A stretch of DNA of 43,442 nucleotides. Origin: Bacilli bacterium. GTDB taxonomy: Bacteria; Bacillota_I; Bacilli_A; Izemoplasmatales; Izemoplasmataceae. Location of the stretch: contig JAFGXW010000018.1 of the NCBI GenBank assembly GCA_016936415.1, positions 1-43,442 on the forward strand, read 5' to 3'. The stretch's first letter is position 1, and each line of letters begins with the position of its first letter. Both the position numbers and the translations under genes were made by a program. This document shows, one piece after another, positions 19,901-27,616 of this stretch. Below the pieces are notes generated by a model. That model was not told where the DNA came from. It worked only from the letters and a program-made list of their open reading frames with translations, and ran no database searches.

Positions 19901-20879
19901 AATTACACCGACAGATTTAAATAAAATTGGTGTTGTTGGATCAATTCAAGGATGGAATCCAAGCGCTGCAATTGAACCAATCGGTATGGATTCTTCTGGA
20001 AATTACGTGTTTGAAATTTGTGTAACCAAAGATGATGGTATTACATCTGCGGAATTTAAAATCTTATTTGACTCTAATGGCGATGGATTTGCTTGGGGAG
20101 ACGTAGAAGTTACTCCTGGTAACGTTGTTGTTGCACTTGATGGAGCTGTTGAATATTATATTGAAGAAGGTCAAACTAGCTCAAATACTAGTTCACAAAA
20201 AATAGTATTATTAGATGCAAATAAATTAGATATTACTAAAACATATCAATTGAGATTCACTGATGAAAATGGATTTGAAGTATTTATTGATTTAGATCTT
20301 GATGATACTGCTCCATTTAGTGATTTTACAGTCAAAGCAAATACACCGTTAGAGATTGAACAATGGGCAACATTTAACATTATGGACTTCTATAATAAAT
20401 TTGACTTTATTGATAACCGTGATGGTGAAGTTGATTATGTAGTTGTAACTAACATTGATACATCAGTTCCTGGTGCACAATCATTTGTTGTTACTGCTAC
20501 AGATGCTTGGAACAACGTTACAACTAAAACGATTAATTTCACAGTATTAGATGCAGATCCAGTTATTACAGGTACTACTTCAGTTACGTTTACTGCTGGA
20601 GATGATGAACCGGATTGGACTACATATGTAACTACAAATGAAGGAACAATTACTGTTGACACATCACAAGTAGATATGGATACAGCTGGTGTATTCTTCG
20701 TTAGATTTACAGCTACTGATGCTGGTGGAAATAAGGATGTTCATAGTTTAGAAGTTACGATAGAAGAAGGTCCTGCAAAAGATACAGGATGTGGAGCATC
20801 TATTAATGTTGCAGGTTCAGTTGTTATTGCTCTTATTGCCGTAGCTGGAGTTGCATTAGTTATTAAGAGAAAATTTTAG
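16983..20879 (+). CDS. Giant surface starch-binding-like protein, five modules
   Basis: This 1298-residue protein is probably a non-catalytic glycan binder. It has a signal peptide (about 1-28, ending KA-EA), then a CBM41-like start (INLHIHQLDGDY). Five related beta-sandwich modules have their K-x-G-x-V-G cores near residues 370, 489, 635, 749 and 980. Each carries a G-W or W-N pair (for example GSLQGWNP, AFAKSWNV) and F-T-W-D/F-A-W-G, aromatic residues suited to sugar stacking; they recall SusE/SusF modules. A domain with LLDGEGN or LVDGDGN precedes modules 1 and 5. Two DUF5011-like Ig domains follow (about 1105-1262), then a C-terminal anchor: TGCGAS, one membrane segment, KRKF. No catalytic domain is recognisable. 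First gene of the transport operon. Binding specificity is inferred from context. Confidence 0.8.
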   Translation: MRKILNLLLVFMLSAVIVGVGFNNVKAEATTDVTINLHIHQLDGDYTNTGTGSWDGIQWNNWTFDYGTAYATVTQSTDDFGKLISITYTANQINAVSDEIEYKPTRNVNVDEAANYLAPGDGKVFADVTALKDGLATTLDLYYVEGASEWVVGEADLGLLFVVYADPLVATGDPVYEGWEMWSWSNGSTGTIDLLQFNQELSFKKGIYNIEGRLGVIKVSADASGNTGFKFRFGEWVEQTAEYSFDNTAIRGSGAAIIHVEKGVTPYHATSAEFINSVFTNYELNAGNKFVDGTIVSSPTTIEVSLLMPQNPAGFDVSRFTLLDGEGNSIPILSAVTDTMANLGTFTSDVTCEAGENHFVLYVTSALEHSKLGLVGSLQGWNPGAAILSTKDDSVGNAVFEVCTSQANGEYKVLYDPAGDGFTWDGNMDPNVTKDNQMFDFEGNSAGVFYIDANIPTVSSSFVGTYVSDFTPEEGQKTVIIHFETTEDHSKLGVVGAFAKSWNVGEAYLSTKDDTSGYAVFEVPTLSSTGEFKIKLDGGDPGFTWDGVIDPELTIQLAYDMGDADSVEIFINAAGDTVFVVDGTAVSTPLNTNNVQLTVAPENALEFGEQYYVHYNELLFENYVTVFVDSELDHSKLGLVGTFQGWDISSPLLSTKDDENGNAVFELALEDASGEFVVVYNDTLAFTWDDKISGNDNLVFEVDGSTAVLFDMVPPMVAADEVGTFVSDFTPTVDEKTLIIHFETTENHSLLGVVGNFVKEWNVTESYLSTKDDTLGYAVFELPVPATRETGEFKIKLDGGDAGFTWDGGVDPELTVQLAYDFNGESTLEIFIDATGTVAYIVEGSPLPSSYPIYNAEPNMADYGAFEREVFPMQYVSAVTESSVLEFATSNNFVAADVINETGTYAATPTSIMLQFLNAAPLMNDIELVDGDGNLVPIESVGYGLGGIGEYTELRTCVPSNFNKLTIYLNLNTITPTDLNKIGVVGSIQGWNPSAAIEPIGMDSSGNYVFEICVTKDDGITSAEFKILFDSNGDGFAWGDVEVTPGNVVVALDGAVEYYIEEGQTSSNTSSQKIVLLDANKLDITKTYQLRFTDENGFEVFIDLDLDDTAPFSDFTVKANTPLEIEQWATFNIMDFYNKFDFIDNRDGEVDYVVVTNIDTSVPGAQSFVVTATDAWNNVTTKTINFTVLDADPVITGTTSVTFTAGDDEPDWTTYVTTNEGTITVDTSQVDMDTAGVFFVRFTATDAGGNKDVHSLEVTIEEGPAKDTGCGASINVAGSVVIALIAVAGVALVIKRKF

Positions 20880-20894
20880 GAGAGGAAGATTAAT

Positions 20895-22712
20895 ATGAGA
20901 AAACTATTATTATTAACTGTATCCCTATTAATTACTTTTGTATTAGTAGGTTGCGGTACAGATACAACTCCACCTTCATTTAATGGGGTTGTTCAAAATG
21001 CTACAATTACAGTAAAAGTTAATTCAAGTGAAGTTCCTCTTACAGGAATTTCTGCAACAGATAAAGATGGAAAACCTGTTAGTATTGTTATTACAGGTAA
21101 TTACGATTTAACTACAATTGGTACTTATAGTATTAATTTAGTTGCAACAGACCCAGATGGATATAGAACTACAATCGCAGTTACACTTAGTGTATTAGCG
21201 TTAACTTGTGAAGAAGATCCAGAACAAGATATTTGTAAAACAGCTTTAGATAAAGCTAGAGAATTATATGAAGGAACTATTTACAATGTCGATCTAAATC
21301 AAAATGGTACTCCTGACTGGCAAGAAGATACAATTGAATTGTCTATGGGGTATAGTTATTATGGTGACGACAATGAAGCAAATGCAGTATGGCAAAATGT
21401 TCTTAAATTCATGGAACAATATCCAAACATTACTGTAACAAGAGATCCATTATTCTCAAGTGGTTGGGAAAATGGTGATGATGGATTATTGGTTTTACAA
21501 GAAGCTGCTTTATTAGATGGAACATTACCTGACATTTTCCATAACCCAAAAGGTGCGGAAACATATGATAAAGGTATGACGATTGACTTAACTCCTTACA
21601 TCTTGACTGATGAAGAAGCAGGATTCATTACACCGAATGCATTAAGTGGAATGATGACTTACGATAACCTTGAAATGTGGGGTATTCCATGGCAAGGTGT
21701 TGGACCAATGGTTGTTCTTAATACTGGTTTATTAGAAGCATTGGACATCGATTTACCTGGATATGATTGGACTTATGCAGAGTATGAAGCGTTACGTAAT
21801 GAAGTTGGAGCGATTACAAATGCTGGACAATGTGTATTCCCTGGTGTTATTGACTTCTCAATTTTTGGACCAAACTATTTTGATAGCGTTCCAAATGGAT
21901 ACAAAGGATACAACTCTGTTACACAAAGATTCGATTTTGCTGGAGCTACTAATTATGGTGCTTGGTTAGAATCAGTTGCTACAGAAGCAAAACAAGGTTG
22001 GCATTTCTATGATTTAGATGAAGCTGATCGTGAAGCAACTTGTGAAGGTATTACAGATTCATGGACTGGTGGAGTACGTGCCGTGAATACAATCATGTTA
22101 TATTCATTTAACGCAGACGTTAACACAATGGTAAATAATGGTCAAACAATCGACATTTATCCATATCCTGTTGCACCTGCTGGTGGACAAACTGCTACTT
22201 ATACATATCATGACTATTACAGTATTTCAAAAACATTAGAAGCAGATAGAGTAAAAGCCGAAGCTGCATTCCAATTAACAAAGTGGTTAACATATGGTGT
22301 TGAAGGATTAGAAAGTAGATGGGATTTAATTTATGATAAAGACCCAGCATTATTCGCAAGTGGAGACTTATATTTAATGGATTATATTCAAGGTTGGCCA
22401 ATTACAAGTAATCCTGCAGTATTAGCAATGCATCCACTGGTAAAAGGATTCCCAACTGACGGACCATTAAACAGATATAATTTCGCTGCATTCCAAAATG
22501 AAGCGTTCCAATATCAAATGTCAAATGCGAACCCTTATCCACGTCAAACACCTGCATTCGCAAGTGTTGCAAACCCATTTGACCCTTGGACCATTAAAGA
22601 TCAAATGCGTGATGAATCATTAAGCTTTGAAGATATTGCACCAAATCTACAAGATACAATGAATGAAGCTATTGTTGAATATCTACAATATTACATAGGT
22701 TCAGGAAACTAA
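20895..22712 (+). CDS. Sugar-binding lipoprotein of an ABC transporter
   Basis: This is a 605-residue family 1 extracellular solute-binding protein. The N-terminus is a lipoprotein signal with lipobox LVGC (C at residue 20). Next comes a DUF5011-like Ig domain (TDTTPPSF to about residue 100, with GTYSINLVATDPDG), then the short cysteine module CEEDPEQDIC. The binding domain begins near residue 150 (IELSMGYSYYGDD; then VLKFMEQYPNITV, LPDIFHNPKGAE, MWGIPWQGVGPMVVLNTGLLEAL, TKWLTYG). AGGAGAGGAAG precedes ATG 20895, 15 bases after the previous stop. The Ig domain would lift the receptor from the membrane. The ligand is probably a malto-oligosaccharide, from context only. A stable hairpin follows at 22733. 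Confidence 0.87.
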   Translation: MRKLLLLTVSLLITFVLVGCGTDTTPPSFNGVVQNATITVKVNSSEVPLTGISATDKDGKPVSIVITGNYDLTTIGTYSINLVATDPDGYRTTIAVTLSVLALTCEEDPEQDICKTALDKARELYEGTIYNVDLNQNGTPDWQEDTIELSMGYSYYGDDNEANAVWQNVLKFMEQYPNITVTRDPLFSSGWENGDDGLLVLQEAALLDGTLPDIFHNPKGAETYDKGMTIDLTPYILTDEEAGFITPNALSGMMTYDNLEMWGIPWQGVGPMVVLNTGLLEALDIDLPGYDWTYAEYEALRNEVGAITNAGQCVFPGVIDFSIFGPNYFDSVPNGYKGYNSVTQRFDFAGATNYGAWLESVATEAKQGWHFYDLDEADREATCEGITDSWTGGVRAVNTIMLYSFNADVNTMVNNGQTIDIYPYPVAPAGGQTATYTYHDYYSISKTLEADRVKAEAAFQLTKWLTYGVEGLESRWDLIYDKDPALFASGDLYLMDYIQGWPITSNPAVLAMHPLVKGFPTDGPLNRYNFAAFQNEAFQYQMSNANPYPRQTPAFASVANPFDPWTIKDQMRDESLSFEDIAPNLQDTMNEAIVEYLQYYIGSGN

Positions 22713-22732
22713 ACTTAGTCTAAACTGACAAA

Positions 22733-22765
22733 CAATAACTCTTCAAAATTTTTGGAGAGTTATTG
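22733..22765 (+). repeat. Strong intergenic hairpin within the operon
   Basis: CAATAACTCT at 22733-22742 pairs perfectly with AGAGTTATTG at 22756-22765, and the stem extends inward by a T-G, a C-G and several A-T pairs. What follows (ATTTGTTATT) is not a clean T tract. This suits a partial terminator or a 3' stabiliser that keeps binding-protein mRNA at a higher level than the permease genes. Confidence 0.7.
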
Positions 22766-22799
22766 ATTTGTTATTATAACAATATAAAGGAGTGATAGT

Positions 22800-25700
22800 A
22801 TGACAAAAAAAATAATCATTATTACTCTATTACTTTCATTGTTATTCGGAACAAGAGTATTGTCTCACTTGAATAACATGGCATATGCGAAAAACCTGGA
22901 AGAAGAGGCTTCTTCATTAAAATATGATAGTATTGTTGAATCGAGTGCTACGTATTTAGAAGGTTATAGCGAAAGTAGTAGCTACTATGGTGTATATAAC
23001 TACTGGAAGGAAATCGGTATTGCTATCCCAGAAGAAATATATCATATATCTCAAAATGAAATCAGTGGTGGTGAAATTGTTTCCCCTGAAGATAGCTTTG
23101 GTGCTGAAACTAGCACGGTAAAAGTTACTCCCGGTCAAACAATTACATTCACGATTGATGTTTTAAATGAGGGGTTATATGAGTTCTCTATAGAAAACTA
23201 CTTGTTGGAGGAAACGTTATTAAGACCTTCATTGGCTGTGAAGATTAATGGTGATGTACAATACAATGAAATGTATAACTTAGAGTTACCGTTACAATGG
23301 GTTGTGGATAGTGAACCATTATTTGATCGTTTTGGTGATGAAATTACGCCAAATAGTTCACTATATAGTTCATGGGAAACAATTTTTTTGAATGACCCAA
23401 ATTATTTCTTTACGGAACCTCTTAAGTTTTTCCTTGCAGCTGGAGAAAACCAAATAACTATTTTGGTGAATGAAGGCTTTATCTTATTTGGGGATATCAC
23501 GATAGGAAATCTATCGACTGAAACTCGAACTTATTCCGAATACCAATCATTGGTATCCGATGCTCTTTCTGTGAATAAAAAAATCACGATTGAAGCAGAA
23601 CGATACACATTTGAGAGTAAACAAAATATTAGAGCAAAATTTCAAAGAAATCCTGCATTAACACCATATTCATATAAGAATCGAGTGTTAAATGTATTGG
23701 ATCAAACTTCTTATCGTAAAAGTGGAGATAGTGTGACCTATACGTTTGAAGTGGAAGAAACAGGAATTTATAATTTATCATTTAACTACATGCAAAGTGA
23801 AAATGAAGATCTATATAGTTCAAGATTAATTAAATTAGATGGGGAAGTGCCTTTTATTGATTTAGAAAGTTACGGGTTCCCTTATTCAAGAAGTTGGGCA
23901 AATGAAACGCTAAATAACAATGGAGTACCATATGATTTTTATTTAACTGCCGGAACACACACTTTAACAATGACTGCGGTTAATTCAAATGTGAATGATG
24001 TTTACCATCAATTGGTTGAAGTGTTAAGTGATATTAATGATTTGGCACGCGAAGTTAATAAAATCACTGGTGGTCTTACAGACCGCTACCGTAATTATAA
24101 ATTAGATGTCTATATTCCAAATATTATTTCAGAATTAACAAGACTTCGTGATGAAATAGTGAACGCTAAAACAGAGTTAATACAGATATATCAAACAAGT
24201 AATTCAGCTATCATTTCTGAGTTAGATGTTGCCATTAAATATATGAATCAATTTATTGATGATCCAAATGAAATTCCACCATTCCAATCTAGATTTAGTG
24301 TTGGGGATACTTCAATCTATGGAAGAATTAATATTATATTGCCTAGATTGATAGATAATCCTTTACAACTTGATAAAATATATGTTCATGGAGAAGGAAT
24401 GGAACTGCCAAAACCAAGTGCAAATATATTTGTCCGTGTTTGGGAGGGTATTAAAGCATTTACTTACTCATTCTTTGATCCTAAATATAACGAAGATTCT
24501 ACTGTGGATGATCAAACTGTAGAAGTTTGGGTCAGAAATTCTCGTTTGTATATTGAGGTTATGCAACGAATGATCGATGAAGATTTCACACCTGAAACAG
24601 GCATAAAAGTACAATTATCTGTTATGCCAGATGAAAATAAAATTGTGCTTGCTAACGCTGCAGGAACAACACCGGATGCAGCAATGGGATTATCTGTAAC
24701 AAGACCGTTTGAATTTGCTTTAAGAGGAATTGTTACTGATTTATCAGCATTAGATGGTTTTTACGAATTGAGCAATCAATTTAATTCTAGTTCATTTATT
24801 CCTTTTGTTTATGAAGAAGGAGTTTATTCTATCCCTGAAACACAAGATGTTAAACTGTTATTTTATCGAAAGGATGTAATGGAATTTCTAGGTGTAGAGC
24901 CTCCACAAACATGGGAGGAAGTGGTTAGTTTAATTCCGATAATGCAAAAATATAACTACTATTTCTATACACCACTAGGAGGAGACAATGCCTTTAAAAC
25001 ATTTGGAGAAACAACACCTTTTATCTATCAATTTGGTGGTGTTCTTTATAATGAAACAGGTGATAAAACTGTAATCAATGAAGATGCATCTTATGATGCT
25101 TTCGAGTTTATGACAGACTTGTTTAGTGTATATAATGTACCAATTACAACTTCAAATTTCTTCCAAAAATTCCGTGATGGACAAACTCCACTTGGAATAG
25201 GAGATGGAAATACCTATATTCAATTAAAATATGCTGCACCTGAATTAGCTGGGCAGTGGGGCGTGATTCCTATCCCTGGAATTGAGACTGATAAAGATGA
25301 AACAACATGTCCTGGTCCACTAAGTGATGATGGTCGTTGTATTGAACGTTGGGATCCGACGTATGGAACCAGTAGTATTATTTTCTCAGACTCTACCAAA
25401 AAAGACTTGGCATGGGAATATTTCTTATGGTGGTTTGAAAAAGATGTTCAAAGTGAATTTACGTATCAATTACAATCTTTATTGGGAGATGAATTTTTAT
25501 ATATGACTGCCAATATTGAAGCGTTTAGAACCAGTGCTTGGCCAAGTGATTCTAAATATGAAGTATTGGAACAATGGGAATGGGTTCGTACGACTGGACG
25601 AGTTCCTGGAGATTACTTACTAGAAAGAGAGTTAAGTAACGCTTGGAATAAAGTGGTAAATGACGGTGACAATGCCCGTGGGGCAATTGATGATGCAGTT

Positions 25701-25832
25701 ATTATTATCAACCGAGAATTAAAGCGTAAGTTAACTGAGTTTGGATACTTTGAGAATGGCGTGATGATTAAACCTTATACAGTACCTACTTCTGATACAA
25801 TTCATTTATGGCTAGAAAGAGGAGGTAATTAA
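22800..25832 (+). CDS. Very large CBM-fused extracellular solute-binding protein
   Basis: This 1010-residue exported protein combines carbohydrate-binding-like domains with a solute-binding domain. An N-terminal hydrophobic signal or anchor (to about residue 28) ends in AYA-K, a possible signal peptidase I site; no lipobox cysteine is present. Two beta-sandwich regions follow. The second (about 258-405) looks CBM6/CBM35-like: ITIEAERYTF, GDSVTYTFEVEETGIYNLSFNY and FYLTAGTHTLTMTAV. A helical segment at about 410-490 links to the family 1 binding domain from about residue 570 (VEVWVRNSR, TPDAAMGLSV, LLFYRKDVMEFLGVEPPQTWEEV, AWEYFLWWF). AAGGAGTGAT precedes ATG 22800. The permease gene follows after one base. 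A standard receptor is about 420 residues, so over half is extra. Similar large receptors are known beside YIP1 and DUF5696 genes in Firmicutes. Confidence 0.82.
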   Translation: MTKKIIIITLLLSLLFGTRVLSHLNNMAYAKNLEEEASSLKYDSIVESSATYLEGYSESSSYYGVYNYWKEIGIAIPEEIYHISQNEISGGEIVSPEDSFGAETSTVKVTPGQTITFTIDVLNEGLYEFSIENYLLEETLLRPSLAVKINGDVQYNEMYNLELPLQWVVDSEPLFDRFGDEITPNSSLYSSWETIFLNDPNYFFTEPLKFFLAAGENQITILVNEGFILFGDITIGNLSTETRTYSEYQSLVSDALSVNKKITIEAERYTFESKQNIRAKFQRNPALTPYSYKNRVLNVLDQTSYRKSGDSVTYTFEVEETGIYNLSFNYMQSENEDLYSSRLIKLDGEVPFIDLESYGFPYSRSWANETLNNNGVPYDFYLTAGTHTLTMTAVNSNVNDVYHQLVEVLSDINDLAREVNKITGGLTDRYRNYKLDVYIPNIISELTRLRDEIVNAKTELIQIYQTSNSAIISELDVAIKYMNQFIDDPNEIPPFQSRFSVGDTSIYGRINIILPRLIDNPLQLDKIYVHGEGMELPKPSANIFVRVWEGIKAFTYSFFDPKYNEDSTVDDQTVEVWVRNSRLYIEVMQRMIDEDFTPETGIKVQLSVMPDENKIVLANAAGTTPDAAMGLSVTRPFEFALRGIVTDLSALDGFYELSNQFNSSSFIPFVYEEGVYSIPETQDVKLLFYRKDVMEFLGVEPPQTWEEVVSLIPIMQKYNYYFYTPLGGDNAFKTFGETTPFIYQFGGVLYNETGDKTVINEDASYDAFEFMTDLFSVYNVPITTSNFFQKFRDGQTPLGIGDGNTYIQLKYAAPELAGQWGVIPIPGIETDKDETTCPGPLSDDGRCIERWDPTYGTSSIIFSDSTKKDLAWEYFLWWFEKDVQSEFTYQLQSLLGDEFLYMTANIEAFRTSAWPSDSKYEVLEQWEWVRTTGRVPGDYLLERELSNAWNKVVNDGDNARGAIDDAVIIINRELKRKLTEFGYFENGVMIKPYTVPTSDTIHLWLERGGN

Positions 25833-25833
25833 G

Positions 25834-26736
25834 ATGCAAAACGACAAAGGAATTAAAAAAGCGTTTCAATCACCATATTTATTTATTGCACCTTATGCGA
25901 CACTGTTTATCTTAATTATTGCTCTTCCGGTTTTGGTAGCTATGGTTTTGAGTTTCACTTCATTTAATACGATTCAAACTCCTGTTTTTGTAGGGTTAAA
26001 GAATTATGTGGATATTTTCACTGGTGATACAGTATTTTTACAACATGCGGTATCTAATACCATTTTATTCAGTGTAATTGTTGGGCCAATTGGTTATATG
26101 ATGGCATTTTTCTTAGCTTGGATGCTTGCACAGGTACCACATAAAATTAGAACAATTTATGCTGTAATTATTTATTCACCATCGATTACTGGCGCAGTTA
26201 TGATGGCTTTTGTATGGCGTATTGTCTTTAGTGGTGATGAAACAGGGTACATGAATAATTTATTAATCAATTTCTTTGGTGTTGATTCACCAATTCAGTT
26301 TTTACAAGATGCTGATTACCTATTTCCTATTATGATTGTTGTATCATTATGGGGAAGCATGGGATTAGGCTTTTTAGCAATGCTTGCCGGGATTTTAAAT
26401 ATTGATCGAAGTTTGTATGAAGCAGCTGCGATTGATGGAATGAAAAACCGTTGGCAAGAAATTTTTTATATTACAATACCTTCCATTAAACCACAAATGC
26501 TCTTTGGTGCAGTTATGAGTATCATTGGAACTTTTAATGCTGCAGGATTGGCACAAGCTCTCGCTGGTGGTGGGGTTCCACCTCAATATGCTGGGTGGCT
26601 CATTGTAGACCATGCGAATGATTTTGGTTTCACAAGATTTGAAATGGGGTATGCAAGTGCCATTACAGTTATTCTTTTATTGATCGTGTTATTGTTCAAT
26701 AAGGTTGCTTACAAATTATTTGGAGAGAGGGGTTGA
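25834..26736 (+). CDS. Sugar ABC permease, MalF-type (pair 1)
   Basis: This is a 300-residue inner-membrane permease of the MalF/UgpA group with six predicted membrane segments. Family landmarks are the first segment LFIAPYATLFILIIALPVLVA, the FVGLKNYVDIFTGD loop and the coupling (EAA) loop YEAAAIDGMKNRWQEIFYITIPSIKP, which docks onto the ATPase. The length is normal. It starts one base after the large receptor and ends just before its MalG-type partner, whose binding site lies within its last codons. Together they form a heterodimer. No ATPase gene is nearby, so a shared MsmX-like ATPase elsewhere is likely. Confidence 0.93.
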   Translation: MQNDKGIKKAFQSPYLFIAPYATLFILIIALPVLVAMVLSFTSFNTIQTPVFVGLKNYVDIFTGDTVFLQHAVSNTILFSVIVGPIGYMMAFFLAWMLAQVPHKIRTIYAVIIYSPSITGAVMMAFVWRIVFSGDETGYMNNLLINFFGVDSPIQFLQDADYLFPIMIVVSLWGSMGLGFLAMLAGILNIDRSLYEAAAIDGMKNRWQEIFYITIPSIKPQMLFGAVMSIIGTFNAAGLAQALAGGGVPPQYAGWLIVDHANDFGFTRFEMGYASAITVILLLIVLLFNKVAYKLFGERG

Positions 26737-26740
26737 TACT

Positions 26741-27616
26741 ATGGCAAAATCAGGTATAACTTTTAATCCGGATCGTTTCCATAAAGACCAATGGCGTTTT
26801 CACGCTTTTCTTGGTGTGGTGTCGCTATTTATGGGATTGCCAATTATATTTATCGTAAACCATGCATTCAAACCATATAGTGAATTATTCGCTTATCCTC
26901 CAAAATTCTTTGTTAGAAGACCAACATTTGAAAACTTTTTACGATTGGCTACTTTTTCTTCTGAATCAGGTATTCCAATCAGCCGTTATATTTTTAATAG
27001 TATATTGGTAACAATTATTGTAATTATTGCAACAATCATCATTAGCAGTTTGGCAGCATTTGCGCTATCTAAATTAGATTTTAAAGGTAAAATTGCTCTA
27101 AATAAAATAAACACATTTAGTTTGATGTTTGTTCCTGTAGCTGTTGCAATACCTAGATTCTTGGTATTGATTAATATTGGAATATATAATACTTATTTTG
27201 CACACATTATTCCATTGCTTGCGATGCCAGTTGGTATTTTCTTGATTAAGCAATTTATGGATACCAATGTTCCAAAAGAATTAATTGAAGCAGCGAAAAT
27301 AGATGGGGCTGGGAACTGGCGCATTTATTGGAATATTGCTTTACCTTTGGTTATGCCAGCAATTGTTACAGTTGCTATTTTAGCATTTCAAGTTTCATGG
27401 GCAAATATGGAAGGTTCTAGTCTCTTTGTCGATAAAGAAGCGTTAAGAACTTTGCCATTCTATATGTCTACTGTTATATCACAGCAAGGAAACATCGTTG
27501 TTACTGCGGGTGTTGGAGCTGCTGCACAGTTGATAATGTTCATTCCTAACTTAATTATTTTCATCTTCATGCAAAATAAAGTTATGGCGTCAATGGCGCA
27601 ATCAGGTATCAAATAA
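26741..27616 (+). CDS. Sugar ABC permease, MalG-type (pair 1)
   Basis: This is a 291-residue permease of the MalG/LacG group and the natural partner of the preceding gene. It has six membrane segments, an external FKPYSELFAYPPKFFVRRPTFENF loop, the second-segment pattern SLAAFALSKLDFKGK and the EAA loop ELIEAAKIDGAGNWRIYWNIALPLVMPA. I use ATG 26741 because AGAGGGG at about 26726-26732 is correctly spaced; an in-frame TTG at 26705 lies inside the previous gene. The last base of its stop is the first base of the next start, indicating coupling. Confidence 0.93.
   Translation: MAKSGITFNPDRFHKDQWRFHAFLGVVSLFMGLPIIFIVNHAFKPYSELFAYPPKFFVRRPTFENFLRLATFSSESGIPISRYIFNSILVTIIVIIATIIISSLAAFALSKLDFKGKIALNKINTFSLMFVPVAVAIPRFLVLINIGIYNTYFAHIIPLLAMPVGIFLIKQFMDTNVPKELIEAAKIDGAGNWRIYWNIALPLVMPAIVTVAILAFQVSWANMEGSSLFVDKEALRTLPFYMSTVISQQGNIVVTAGVGAAAQLIMFIPNLIIFIFMQNKVMASMAQSGIK

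Noticed and set aside
16983-20879. A catalytic domain in the 1298-residue protein
   Set aside because: No GH13 or other hydrolase motifs were found; all recognisable parts are binding-type or Ig-like modules.
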